Source of the DNA: Akkermansia muciniphila
Lineage (GTDB): Bacteria > Verrucomicrobiota > Verrucomicrobiia > Verrucomicrobiales > Akkermansiaceae
Length of the DNA stretch: 19,389 nucleotides
Reading direction: 5' to 3'
Assembly: GCA_945870545.1 (NCBI GenBank)
Contig: CAMBTF010000005.1
Coordinates: 1 to 19,389 of the forward strand
Positions 7,298 to 15,538 of this stretch are shown one piece after another. Position 1 is the first letter of the stretch; each line of letters opens with the position of its first letter. The translations under genes were made by a program, and so were the position numbers. The notes under the pieces were generated by a model. That model was given only the letters and a program-made list of their open reading frames with translations, was not told the origin of the DNA and made no database searches.

Positions 7298-7486
7298 TTA
7301 CCATGAAGGAAGCCCTCGCCGGTAGGAACCCGGTTCCTTCTCCTCAATCGCCAGCCACAACCACTCCGGATCACTGAAACCCTCCAGTCTATCCTTCACC
7401 GCTCCTAGAAAATACTCCGAATCCCGCGCCTGGGGCGACGACCGCCTGATAGCGATCCTACGAAGCCTGTTTTGCCAAAAATCGAA
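7298..7486 (-). pseudogene. Possible gene remnant, 62 codons without a start
   Basis: A minus-strand frame bounded by stop codons and without an ATG reads like real protein: it contains RDSEYFLGAVKDRLEGF and DPEWLWLAIEEKEPGSYRRG, with balanced composition and several aromatic residues. I cannot name a family. It could be the C-terminal tail of a decayed gene, perhaps mobile, or it could be chance in GC-rich DNA. Confidence 0.2.
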
Positions 7487-7526
7487 TCACCTACCCAAAG
7501 CACGGCGCATTTCCTGCTTGGAAACG

Positions 7527-7542
7527 GGGGGCATCTACCCCC
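7527..7542 (+). promoter_or_regulatory. G5/C5 hairpin in the nuoL leader
   Basis: Five G residues, a six-base loop CATCTA and five C residues form a perfect stem that ends 20 bases before the nuoL ATG at 7563. In mRNA it would sit just upstream of the ribosome site and could influence initiation. There is no comparative support, so this may be chance. Confidence 0.2.
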
Positions 7543-7562
7543 ATCTTCCCCGCCACACGACC

Positions 7563-9356
7563 ATGCCCTGGCTCCTCCTTATCCTTCCTCTCCTGGCCGC
7601 CGTCTCGAACCAGCTCTTCCTGCGCAAGCTCGGGATCGCTCATTGGGTCTCCACCGCCTCCGCCACCGCGACCTTTATCATCGCGCTTCTGTTGCTCGGA
7701 AAGCAAGACAGCCTTTCCTTCGCCTGGGCCACGGTTGGGGATTTCCAGATCGATATCGGCATCACCTTGGACAAGCTCTCTACCGGCATGATGATCGTGG
7801 TCACCGGCGTCGGCCTGCTGGTCCATGTGTTCTCACTGGCCTACATGAAGGACGATTCCGCGAAGGCCCGCTATTTCACTGGCCTCGCCCTGTTCATGTT
7901 CTCGATGACCGGCATCGTGCTGGCCTCGAATTTCATCATGACCTTCATCTTCTGGGAGCTGGTCGGCCTTAGCTCCTACCTGCTCATCGGGCACTGGTAT
8001 GAGAAAGACTCCGCCGCCGACGCCGCGAAAAAAGCCTTCCTCACGAACCGCATCGGCGATTTCGGCTTCATGATTGGCATCCTGATGATGTGGGGCATCA
8101 CCGGCACGCTGACCTTCTCGGAAATGGAGATTCCCGCGACGGTTTCCGCCGGAGTCCTCGGCGCGGCACTGCTCTGCGTGTTCTGCGGCGCGGTCGGGAA
8201 ATCCGCACAGCTCCCGCTCCACGTCTGGCTGCCGGACGCGATGGAAGGCCCCACCCCCGTTTCCGCCCTGATCCATGCCGCCACCATGGTCGCGGCCGGC
8301 GTTTACATGCTTTTCCGCGTGCAGTTCTCCATCGGAGCCGAGGCGTTCGAAGGCTTCTCCGGAACCACCATCGCCTGGGTCGGAGGCATCACCTCGCTGA
8401 TGGCCGCACTGATGGCCACCCAGCAGGATGACATCAAGAAAATCCTCGCCTACTCCACCCTCTCGCAGCTCGGATACATGGTGATGGCCGTCGGCCTGCT
8501 CGTAGGTGAGGCGGGCATGTTCCACCTCTTCACCCACGCCTGGTTCAAGGCGCTGCTTTTCCTCGGCTCCGGCGCGATCATCTACGCCTGCCACCACGAG
8601 CAAGACATCTGGAAAATGGGCGGTCTGCTGAAAAAAATGCCCATCACCGGCATCACCTTCACCATCGGCACCGCCGCCCTCATCGCCGTGCCTTACGTCA
8701 CCTCCGGTTTCTGGTCCAAGGAGGAAATCCTCGCCGCCGCCTACAACGGCAACAAGGCGCTCTTCGCCATCGCCGTCCTCGTCGCTTTCCTGACCACCTT
8801 CTACATGACCCGCGCCTTCGTGATCACGGTCCTCGGCAAGACCCGCTCCGAAAACGCGGACCACGCCCACGAGGTCGGCCCGCTGATGCTGATCCCGCTC
8901 GTCGCCCTCGCGGGGATGGCGATCCTCTCCGGCTTCCCCTTCCTTTCCGGAGCGCTCAACGCCATCCGCCCTGTCCACGAACACGGACACGCCGAAGGGC
9001 ACACCTTTATCCTGATCGCCTCCATCGCCTCGCTGGTTCTCGGTCTCGCCGCCGGTTTCGTCCTCTACAACGGCAAGACGAAAGACCCGCTCTCCATCCC
9101 GCTGTTCCGCAACCGCTTCTACCTCGACACGATCTACGAGAAAGGCCTCGTGAAATATCTCCAGGACGGCTTCGCGGCCATCGTGCATTTCCTCGACGAT
9201 CTGGTCATCAACGGCCTCCTCGTCGGCGGCTTCACCCGCCTCGCCGACAGCGCGGGCAGGCTCTTCACCAAAGCCCAGTCCGGCAACCTCCAGGCCTACG
9301 CCTTCAGCTTCGGCCTCGGCGTCCTGCTGGTGATCTACTTCACCGTGTTTTTCTGA
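7563..9356 (+). CDS. nuoL: NADH-quinone oxidoreductase subunit L (NuoL), stand-alone
   Basis: A 597-residue antiporter-like proton-pumping subunit of respiratory complex I, with about 14-16 membrane helices. Key membrane residues are present: E132 in FIFWELVGLSSYLLIGHW, K213 in GAVGKSAQLPLHVWLP, and H238 in SALIHAATMVAAGVY, matching the E144, K229 and H254 positions of E. coli NuoL. SGFWSKEEIL carries the lysine/glutamate of the later half-channel. A long C-terminal amphipathic helix region and a final membrane anchor (SFGLGVLLVIYFTVFF) identify NuoL rather than NuoM, NuoN or the DabB type. ATG 7563 (MPWLLLILPLL) matches family starts; an in-frame TTG at 7518 is less likely. No other nuo gene is next to it on either side. 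Confidence 0.93.
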   Translation: MPWLLLILPLLAAVSNQLFLRKLGIAHWVSTASATATFIIALLLLGKQDSLSFAWATVGDFQIDIGITLDKLSTGMMIVVTGVGLLVHVFSLAYMKDDSAKARYFTGLALFMFSMTGIVLASNFIMTFIFWELVGLSSYLLIGHWYEKDSAADAAKKAFLTNRIGDFGFMIGILMMWGITGTLTFSEMEIPATVSAGVLGAALLCVFCGAVGKSAQLPLHVWLPDAMEGPTPVSALIHAATMVAAGVYMLFRVQFSIGAEAFEGFSGTTIAWVGGITSLMAALMATQQDDIKKILAYSTLSQLGYMVMAVGLLVGEAGMFHLFTHAWFKALLFLGSGAIIYACHHEQDIWKMGGLLKKMPITGITFTIGTAALIAVPYVTSGFWSKEEILAAAYNGNKALFAIAVLVAFLTTFYMTRAFVITVLGKTRSENADHAHEVGPLMLIPLVALAGMAILSGFPFLSGALNAIRPVHEHGHAEGHTFILIASIASLVLGLAAGFVLYNGKTKDPLSIPLFRNRFYLDTIYEKGLVKYLQDGFAAIVHFLDDLVINGLLVGGFTRLADSAGRLFTKAQSGNLQAYAFSFGLGVLLVIYFTVFF

Positions 9357-9437
9357 GCGGCACCAAGGAGGGGCTGCATTCTGCTGCCCAACAACCCGAG
9401 CACACAAGCGCAGCCAACCGGCTCCATCGAGAGATAT

Positions 9438-9546
9438 AAACCAAGATGAACGCAGATGGACGTAAATTGGGAAGAATTAGCGACAGCTTTTCCCAAGATC
9501 TCTACTCTCCCATCTGCGTGAATCTGCGTCCATCTGTGGTTAAATT
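9438..9546. repeat. Inverted-repeat element with 10-base internal periodicity
   Basis: Two arms of about 33 bases face each other across about 40 bases. The left arm (about 9438-9471) contains AACCAAGATGAACGCAGATG; the right arm (about 9509-9546) contains ATCTGCGTCCATCTGTGGTT. The reverse complement of the right arm matches the left with a few mismatches and gaps. The right arm is itself built of three decamer-like units (ATCTGCGTGA, ATCTGCGTCC, ATCTGTGGTT). It lies in the nuoL-gluQ gap and encodes nothing. Very similar ATCTGCGT-type repeats occur between genes in many environmental genomes, so it is probably a small interspersed, possibly mobile element. Confidence 0.75.
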
Positions 9547-9591
9547 TCTCTTCTGTTAGAGAATTGCCCCAAAACGTTGAATTCTAATCCG

Positions 9592-10422
9592 ATGAGCATC
9601 GTGACAAGATTCGCCCCCAGCCCCACCGGTGATCTCCATCTCGGGCATATCCTCGCCGCGAAAGTGGCCCGCGACCTCGCGAAATCGGTCCCCGGCGGAC
9701 GTTTCCTGCTGCGCCATGAGGACATCGATACACCCCGCGTGAAACCCGAATCTTATCTTCGTATCGAAGAGGACCTCGAATGGCTGGGCCTCACATGGGA
9801 CGGTGATCCGCTCCGCCAAAGCGACCGCCGTGAGGCTTACGACGAGGCCTTGGGGACACTCCGCGAACTCGGCCTAGCCTATCCCTGTTTCTGCACCCGA
9901 AAAGACATCCATGCTGCCCTTTCCGCCCCCCACGGTCACGGTGAAATGATTTATCCCGGCACTTGCCGCAGCCTTGATCCAACCGAAGCCGCACACCGCA
10001 TCGCGGACGGCGTAGCGCATTCCTGGCGGCTCGATTCCGCGAAGGCCGCCACGCTTCACGGCGCGATCTATTTCACCGATCTCCGTTGCGGCACGACACA
10101 AGTCGATCCGGCCATGAACGGTGACGTGGTGCTTGCCCGCAAGGACATCGGCACCGCCTACCATCTCGCAGTGGTGGTGGACGACGCGTTCCAGGAAATC
10201 ACCCACGTCACCCGCGGCGAGGATCTACTGGGAGCGACCCACGTCCAGCGCCAGCTCCAATCCATCCTCGGCTTTCACGAACCTGTTTACCTGCACCACG
10301 CCCTCGTCCGCGATGAACACGGCAGGCGCCTGGCGAAACGCGATGCCGCCCGCTCCATCCGCATCCTTCGCGAACAGGGATGCTCACCTGAAGAGGTGAG
10401 CACAAAAGCAAGCGCGACCTGA
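9592..10422 (+). CDS. gluQ: Glutamyl-Q tRNA(Asp) synthetase
   Basis: A 276-residue paralogue of the catalytic half of glutamyl-tRNA synthetase. It lacks the anticodon-binding domain and attaches glutamate to queuosine at position 34 of tRNA(Asp). Seen here: RFAPSPTGDLHLGH with the HIGH-type motif at 16-19, the glutamate-binding RHEDIDTPR at 41-49, a zinc site C99-x-C101 with Y121 and C125 (YPGTC), LGATHVQRQLQ, and a reduced KMSKS-like LAKRDAARS near 247-253. ATG 9592 starts the conserved block (MSIVTRFAPSPTG); an in-frame TTG lies at 9577. The last 15 codons include a perfect stem-loop (10381-10402), and the protein ends soon after. The organism should therefore make queuosine. Confidence 0.93.
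   Translation: MSIVTRFAPSPTGDLHLGHILAAKVARDLAKSVPGGRFLLRHEDIDTPRVKPESYLRIEEDLEWLGLTWDGDPLRQSDRREAYDEALGTLRELGLAYPCFCTRKDIHAALSAPHGHGEMIYPGTCRSLDPTEAAHRIADGVAHSWRLDSAKAATLHGAIYFTDLRCGTTQVDPAMNGDVVLARKDIGTAYHLAVVVDDAFQEITHVTRGEDLLGATHVQRQLQSILGFHEPVYLHHALVRDEHGRRLAKRDAARSIRILREQGCSPEEVSTKASAT
10381..10402 (+). other. Perfect 9-bp hairpin inside the 3' end of gluQ
   Basis: TGCTCACCT, loop GAAG, AGGTGAGCA: nine perfect base pairs with a four-base loop, ending 17 bases before the gluQ stop codon. No run of T residues follows, so it is not a standard intrinsic terminator. It may be an mRNA-stabilising 3' structure or a small inserted palindrome that now codes for the end of the protein. A TATACT box at 10432-10437 lies 24 bases after the stem ahead of parB, without a good -35 hexamer. 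Confidence 0.55.
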
Positions 10423-10518
10423 TAACCTCACTATACTGCAAAAAAATTTCAAAAAAAATGATTCGCTTCCCCAATTCATCTTCCCCTACCCGCTCCGTTT
10501 CCGCACACTCCCCACCCC

Positions 10519-11409
10519 ATGTCAAAGCAAGCACTCGGCAAAGGCCTCGGCGCCCTCATCAAGAAGAACCACGGTGCGCCTGCCAGCGACTCCACCGACG
10601 ACTCGCCGCGCGTTCGTGACATCGCCATAGGAAACGTCGTCGCGTCCCCCCTGCAGCCGCGCAACCAGTTTATCGATGCGCCGCTCGACGACCTCGTCGA
10701 ATCGATCCGCCAACACGGCATCATCCAGCCGCTCATCGCGCGTTTGGTGGACGGGAAATACGAACTTATCGCCGGCGAGCGCCGCTGGCGGGCTTCCAAA
10801 AAACTCGGCCTCGCCACCGTGCCGGTCATCGAGCGCATCGCGTCCGACCGCGATGTTCTAGAAATGGCTCTCATCGAGAACCTCCAGCGCGAGGACCTCA
10901 ACCCCATCGAGGAAGCCGCCGGTTACGTCCGCCTCGCCAAAGAGTTCACGCTGAAACAGGAGGAGATCGCCACCCGCGTCGGCAAGTCCCGCGCCTCCGT
11001 CGCCAACGCGATGCGCCTGCTCGACCTCCACCCGGACATCCAGACCCACCTCGCCCAAGGCCAGATCACCGTTGGCCACGCGAAAGCCATCCTCGCCCTC
11101 AAGGATGCCGAGAGCCAGAAGCTCGCCGCCGACCAGATCATCCGCCGCAAGCTCACCGTCCGCGCCGCTGAGAAACTCACCCAATCCCTCCTCGCCAACC
11201 CTGATACCGGCAACGATCCGAAGAAAGCCCAGCCCCGCGAGATCGACATCCACGTACGCGAGCTAACCAAGCTCCTCCAAGAGCACCTCGCCACCCACGT
11301 TGCCATCAATCACTCCGCGAAAAAGGGCAAGATCGAGATCGAATACTACGGTAACGACGACCTCGATCGCATCCTCGCCCTACTCAGGCTCCCCGCGACG
11401 ATCCTTTGA
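10519..11409 (+). CDS. parB: Chromosome-partitioning protein ParB
   Basis: A 296-residue ParB/Spo0J that binds parS sites near the origin and, as a CTP-dependent clamp, loads onto DNA for segregation by ParA. It shows the N-terminal KQALGKGLGALI (the ParA-stimulating segment), the CTP-binding boxes GERRWRA (86-92) and ENLQREDLNPIE (120-131), a helix-turn-helix around 145-168 (LKQEEIATRVGKSRASVANA), and a C-terminal dimerisation domain. ParA is usually adjacent, but gluQ is upstream and a DUF1016 scrap is downstream. The start ATG at 10519 gives MSKQALGKGLGAL, the usual family start. No clear ribosome site precedes it. Its stop codon overlaps the ATG of the remnant at 11409. Confidence 0.93.
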   Translation: MSKQALGKGLGALIKKNHGAPASDSTDDSPRVRDIAIGNVVASPLQPRNQFIDAPLDDLVESIRQHGIIQPLIARLVDGKYELIAGERRWRASKKLGLATVPVIERIASDRDVLEMALIENLQREDLNPIEEAAGYVRLAKEFTLKQEEIATRVGKSRASVANAMRLLDLHPDIQTHLAQGQITVGHAKAILALKDAESQKLAADQIIRRKLTVRAAEKLTQSLLANPDTGNDPKKAQPREIDIHVRELTKLLQEHLATHVAINHSAKKGKIEIEYYGNDDLDRILALLRLPATIL

Positions 11410-11540
11410 TGCGGATCTGTCTTTCCTCAAACAATGGTCTCATCACCCTCGCCGCTGCCAACCAGTGGAGCGTGAGCGAACTCCAGCGCCAGATCGCCAA
11501 CTCCTTTTACGAACGCCTCGCCCTTAGCCGGGAAAAGTAA
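11409..11540 (+). pseudogene. Remnant of a DUF1016 (YhcG-type) N-terminal domain
   Basis: A 43-codon frame beginning on the last base of the parB stop codon. Its last 26 residues, from NQWSVSELQRQIANSFYERL to LSREK, match the most conserved block of the DUF1016 N-terminal domain (pattern N-x-WSVRELxRQIxxxLYERLALSRDK). Complete YhcG-type proteins are about 350 residues with a PD-(D/E)XK nuclease domain at the C-terminus and are frequent in mobile or defence-associated regions. Here everything after this block is gone and the first 18 codons do not match the family, so it is most likely a deletion scar rather than a working gene. Confidence 0.7.
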
Positions 11541-11695
11541 GAAAGCGGATCTGGCAGTGGCGCGGCGCGGCGCGGTAATCCTGCGGCACTCGCGGAATCT
11601 GTGGGCGGTCACTGCGCATGGATACCGCAAGGCGGGTGCCGCGGATCGCGAAAAAATTGCTAGACCGTTCCCTGGGTGACTGTAATTTCCTGACG

Positions 11696-14515
11696 ATGAT
11701 CAAACTTTTCTCCTCATTCGGGCTCCTGACCCTTACCTATACGATCTCCCTCGCCGATGACTTTCCGAAGATCTACAACACCGAGCCCGAGAAATCGAAA
11801 CCGATGTCGCCCGAGGAAACGACCAAAACCGCCGTGCTCCCCGAAGGCTTTCATCTCGAGGTCTTTGCATCCGAGCCCGAGGTGCAGCAGCCCATCGGAA
11901 TCACTTTTGACGACAAGGGCCGGCTCTGGGTCGCCGAGTGCTACACCTTTGCGGAGACACCGCTACGCTGGGACATGAAGCTTCAGGATCGTGTCATCGT
12001 CCTCGAAGACACGGACGGCGATGGAAAATCCGACAAACGCACTGTCTTTTGGGACAAAGGCAAACGTCTCACCTCTGTCGCAGTCGGTCACGGCGGTGTC
12101 TGGGTGACCTGTGCGCCGCAGTTGCTCTTCATCCCCGATGCCGACGGCGACCTCGTTCCCGATGGCGAGCCGGTCGTGATGCTCGACGGCTTCGACGCCA
12201 AGACGATAGGACACAACATCGTCAACGGCCTGAAGTTCGGACCCGACGGCTGGCTCTACGGTCGCCACGGCATCACCTCGTCCTCTTACGTGGGTGTTCC
12301 CGGCATACCGGATAAGGATCGCGTTGCCATGAACTGCGCGATCTGGCGCTTTCATCCAGTCACGAAAAAGCTCGAGGTTTTCTGCCACGGCGGCACGAAT
12401 CCGTGGGGGATGGACTGGAACGAGGACGGCCAACTTTTCTACACGAACACCGTCATCGGCCACCTCTGGCACGCTATCCCCGGCGCCTACTACGAACGCA
12501 TGTTCGGCGCGCATTTGAATCCGCTCGCCTACCGGTACATCGGCCACACCGCCGACCACTACCACTGGGATCGCGGCACGGAGAAATGGGACCACATCAA
12601 CGAAGGCATCAGCGACAAGACCTCCAAGCTCGGCGGCGGCCACGCCCACATGGGCTGCCTCATCTACCAAGGCGGCGTCTGGCCGAAGGAATACCACGGC
12701 AAACTTTTCACCTGCAACCTGCACGGCCGCCGCATCAACATGGAAATCCTCGAGCGCGAGGGCAACGGCTATGTCGGGAAGCACGGCAAGGATTTCATGA
12801 TGCTGAAGGATCCCTGGTTCCGCGGTCTCGATCTCATCACCGGTCCCGATGGCCAAGTCTGGATGAACGACTGGAGTGACACCGGCGAATGCCACGACAA
12901 CGACGGCATTCACCGCACGAGCGGACGGATTTACCGGATCGTGTATGACGGGCCGGACAAGGGGAGAGCTTCGACGGGGCGGCCTGAGTGGCTTACGCGC
13001 CATGGAAGAGGTGAGGTGACGGATGCTGATATCGAAAAAATGCTCAGTTCTCCGGACGAAGGAAAACGCGCCATGGCCATTCGATGGTTCAGCGAAAATC
13101 TTGCAAAGAGGCAGGTGACTCCGCCTCTATTGAAAGTGTTTACCCAAGAAAAATTATTCTCTTCCGGCCTCGCACGCCTTGAAATGGCTGCGGCACTACA
13201 ACGTTTGCCGGAAGAGTCACGTTTTCAAATTGCCGCACTCCTCTGTTGGAATACGGAGGACGCCACCGACCGCCAGCAATCTCTCATGATCTGGTATGGC
13301 ATCGCCGAAGCGGTTGCGAAATACCCTAAAGAAGCCGTAAATCTCGCCCTCACCTCCAAACTCCCCACCGTCACCCAGCTCATCTCGCGCCGCCTTGCCG
13401 AGGATCTTGAAAAGACACCCGCACCGGTGAACGATCTCCTTTCCCGCGCCACCGACGAAAACCGACTCCCCATCCTGCGCGGTCTCAATGAGGGCCTTAA
13501 GGGCTGGAGCAAAGCTCCGAAACCGGTTGCTTGGGACACCATTGCCAAGGCCGGCGGCAACGAGGAAACGCAGACGATGATCCGCGAACTTTCCCTCGTC
13601 TTCGGAGACGGGCTGGCCCGTGACGCGCTGCTCGCCATTGCCAAAAACGCCGAAGCCGATCCCAGTGCCCGCCGCGCCGCCCTGACCAACCTGCTTCGTG
13701 ATCCCACACCTGATCTGTTGCCCAAACTCAAGGAATGGACCAATGACCGCGTCCTCGCCCGCGAGGCCATCCTTGGACTTGCCAACTACGACGACGCCGA
13801 TGTCCCGAACTGCGTCCTCAATGAGTGGAAACGCGACACCGTCCACCGCGCCATTGCCATTGATGTGCTCGTCTCGCGGGCTTCCTTCGCCGGGGTTTTG
13901 CTGGCGAACATCGCCAAGGGGGCTATCCCCCGCGACGCGATCAGTCCCTTTCATGCCCGCCAGATTCGCAATCTCGGCGACGAGGCCCTGACCAAACAAC
14001 TCGGCGAGATCTGGGGCGATTTACGTGACACGCCCGAGGCACTAAAGACGGAGATCGCGAATTGGAAGACGCTGCTCACCCCCGAGGTCATCGCCGCGGC
14101 CGATCCGGCGAAAGGAAAAACGACCTACGCCGCCCTCTGCGCCGCCTGCCACAAGCTCTACGGTGAAGGAGGCGCGATCGGACCCGACCTCACCGGCAGC
14201 GACCGACACAATCTGGACTACCTCCTAGGGAACATCGTCAATCCCAACGAGGTCGTTCCCGCCGACTATCGCCTCACCATTTTCACGCTGAAGGATGGTC
14301 GTGTTGTCTCCGGGGTAGTGCCTGAGGAAAATGAACGGGCTGTGACCGTCCAGTCGCAAATGGAGCGAATCGTGATTCCGAAGGACACCATTTCAAAGCG
14401 TCAAACGATGCCCGTCTCCCTGATGCCCGAAGGCCTGCTGAAGACAATGGACGAGACAGCGGTAAAGAACCTAGTCGCTTATCTGATGACTCGTGGCCCG
14501 GTCGTGACAAAATGA
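11696..14515 (+). CDS. Secreted beta-propeller/HEAT/cytochrome c protein (PVC type, TIGR02604-TIGR02603)
   Basis: A 939-residue exported protein. Signal peptide at 1-20 (MIKLFSSFGLLTLTYTISLA). Residues about 45-420 form a sorbosone-dehydrogenase-like propeller with FDDKGRLWVAECYTF and calcium-type loops DTDGDGKSD (105-113) and DADGDLVPDG (148-157). Residues about 440-790 are helical with HEAT-like character. The C-terminal heme domain has CAACHKLYGEGGAIGPDLTG (815-834) with the covalent heme motif CAACH and a likely methionine ligand in the QTMPVSLMP stretch. Such proteins are greatly expanded in Planctomycetes and Verrucomicrobia and are presumed periplasmic, probably oxidising sugars or related substrates with electron transfer through the heme; the substrate is unknown. 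An earlier in-frame ATG at 11618 would bury the signal peptide. The gene stands alone. Confidence 0.9.
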   Translation: MIKLFSSFGLLTLTYTISLADDFPKIYNTEPEKSKPMSPEETTKTAVLPEGFHLEVFASEPEVQQPIGITFDDKGRLWVAECYTFAETPLRWDMKLQDRVIVLEDTDGDGKSDKRTVFWDKGKRLTSVAVGHGGVWVTCAPQLLFIPDADGDLVPDGEPVVMLDGFDAKTIGHNIVNGLKFGPDGWLYGRHGITSSSYVGVPGIPDKDRVAMNCAIWRFHPVTKKLEVFCHGGTNPWGMDWNEDGQLFYTNTVIGHLWHAIPGAYYERMFGAHLNPLAYRYIGHTADHYHWDRGTEKWDHINEGISDKTSKLGGGHAHMGCLIYQGGVWPKEYHGKLFTCNLHGRRINMEILEREGNGYVGKHGKDFMMLKDPWFRGLDLITGPDGQVWMNDWSDTGECHDNDGIHRTSGRIYRIVYDGPDKGRASTGRPEWLTRHGRGEVTDADIEKMLSSPDEGKRAMAIRWFSENLAKRQVTPPLLKVFTQEKLFSSGLARLEMAAALQRLPEESRFQIAALLCWNTEDATDRQQSLMIWYGIAEAVAKYPKEAVNLALTSKLPTVTQLISRRLAEDLEKTPAPVNDLLSRATDENRLPILRGLNEGLKGWSKAPKPVAWDTIAKAGGNEETQTMIRELSLVFGDGLARDALLAIAKNAEADPSARRAALTNLLRDPTPDLLPKLKEWTNDRVLAREAILGLANYDDADVPNCVLNEWKRDTVHRAIAIDVLVSRASFAGVLLANIAKGAIPRDAISPFHARQIRNLGDEALTKQLGEIWGDLRDTPEALKTEIANWKTLLTPEVIAAADPAKGKTTYAALCAACHKLYGEGGAIGPDLTGSDRHNLDYLLGNIVNPNEVVPADYRLTIFTLKDGRVVSGVVPEENERAVTVQSQMERIVIPKDTISKRQTMPVSLMPEGLLKTMDETAVKNLVAYLMTRGPVVTK

Positions 14516-14701
14516 TCCGCATCAATCTACGCCCCTTGGCCCGCATTTCTCAATGGAAACTGCGGGTTAGGAGTGGCGTTCCACCTGCGACGATAGACGA
14601 CCTCCTCCAGCTCTTGCAGGGGGCTGCCGCTAAAAGCAAGTTCCTAGTAGCTAGGGGATGACACATGCCGGTGAGCCATGCGGAATAAGGGATTCCCGCC
14701 T

Positions 14702-15538
14702 TCAAGCCACCGGACGCCTGCGGCGGAACATCATGGCTCCGGCCGCGATAAGGAGCGACGCGGTTGCCGGCTCGGGCACGGCGATTGCGATCTCGTATTC
14801 TCCGGACAACATGCCCGCGATCTGGTCGATCGTTCCGTCGAAGATGCTGACCGTGCCGTAGGTGTTCACTCCCTCACCGCTATAAACCGCCGCGAATAAA
14901 AAGCCGCTCGTCGGATCGAAATCCATTCCCTGCGTAAAATTTGCGTCAATGCCATGCGACCCGATCAGGGTGAGCGCACCTGTCTCTGGATTGACAAAAT
15001 GGAACGAATCGGTGGTTGCGTTATGAACCACAAGATCACCACCCGGACTCGCGGCGATATCCACGATGAATCCGGAGCTTGTCATGACCCCGACCAGCGC
15101 GGTAGTGCCGGTGGTAAGATCGATCGTGTAGAGCTTCGATGTGGTGCCACCATAAGTGGTGAGATGAGCTAAATTCTCCGGCCCGACGGTCAGACCCGTC
15201 ACCACCGCGTTGGAGTCAAGACCCCCGACGGTCACGCTACCGAGGATGGAACCATTGGTGAGACTCAAACTATCCAACCGAGCCGCTCCGAAATCGGTAT
15301 ATAACAGCCCGTAGAGGGTCGTTCCCGTATGATTGAAATCGAGTCCGAAATAGTTCCCCGAATAACCCGTGGCCAATACATTCTGGGAACCGGGATTTTT
15401 GACGTCGAAGCTCAGGAAACGATCATTGCGAAGATCCACCGCATAGGCGGTTGCAGATTGCAAAACACTGGTTGCAGCTTCCGAAACGCTGGTAAGCGTC
15501 ATAAATCCGGCAAGTAACGTGGCGGGCTGAAGTTGCAT
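14702..15538 (-). CDS. Secreted PEP-CTERM protein with repeat-rich, propeller-like body
   Basis: A 278-residue exported protein. It has a short signal peptide (about 1-21, ending SVSEA) and a classic C-terminal sorting signal: VPEPA, a hydrophobic segment TASLLIAAGAMM and the basic end FRRRRPVA, recognised and cut by an exosortase. The body consists of repeated beta-strand units such as GLDFNHTGTTLYGLLY, KLYTIDLTTGTTALVG, FHFVNPETGALTLIG and GMDFDPTSGFLFAAVY, resembling DUF4394-like propellers with unknown ligand. No cysteines are visible, as is common for such surface proteins. The exosortase and extracellular polysaccharide genes usually linked to the system are not in the window, which is normal for dispersed substrates. 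A long leader of about 230 bases without genes lies upstream. Confidence 0.88.
   Translation of the reverse strand: MQLQPATLLAGFMTLTSVSEAATSVLQSATAYAVDLRNDRFLSFDVKNPGSQNVLATGYSGNYFGLDFNHTGTTLYGLLYTDFGAARLDSLSLTNGSILGSVTVGGLDSNAVVTGLTVGPENLAHLTTYGGTTSKLYTIDLTTGTTALVGVMTSSGFIVDIAASPGGDLVVHNATTDSFHFVNPETGALTLIGSHGIDANFTQGMDFDPTSGFLFAAVYSGEGVNTYGTVSIFDGTIDQIAGMLSGEYEIAIAVPEPATASLLIAAGAMMFRRRRPVA

Larger units (their letters stand above)
7213..7562. other. Intergenic region between the esterase and nuoL
   Basis: A 350-base gap without an intact gene. It contains the doubtful minus-strand fragment at 7298-7486 described separately and a small G/C hairpin at 7527-7542. I see no convincing promoter or T-rich terminator. 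Confidence 0.5.

Noticed and set aside
7833..9407. Long open frame on the minus strand (524 codons) opposite nuoL
   Set aside because: It is an antisense shadow of a GC-rich membrane-protein gene: the translation is a low-complexity Glu/Gly/Asp/Val mixture with no recognisable domain.
10381..10402. Intrinsic terminator at the end of gluQ
   Set aside because: The stem is strong but lies inside the coding sequence and is followed by an A-rich stretch, not a T run.
11963..13003. Minus-strand open frame (346 codons) opposite the propeller protein
   Set aside because: It is the shadow of the plus-strand gene, Val/Ala-rich with no family features; the plus-strand reading has signal peptide, propeller and heme motifs.
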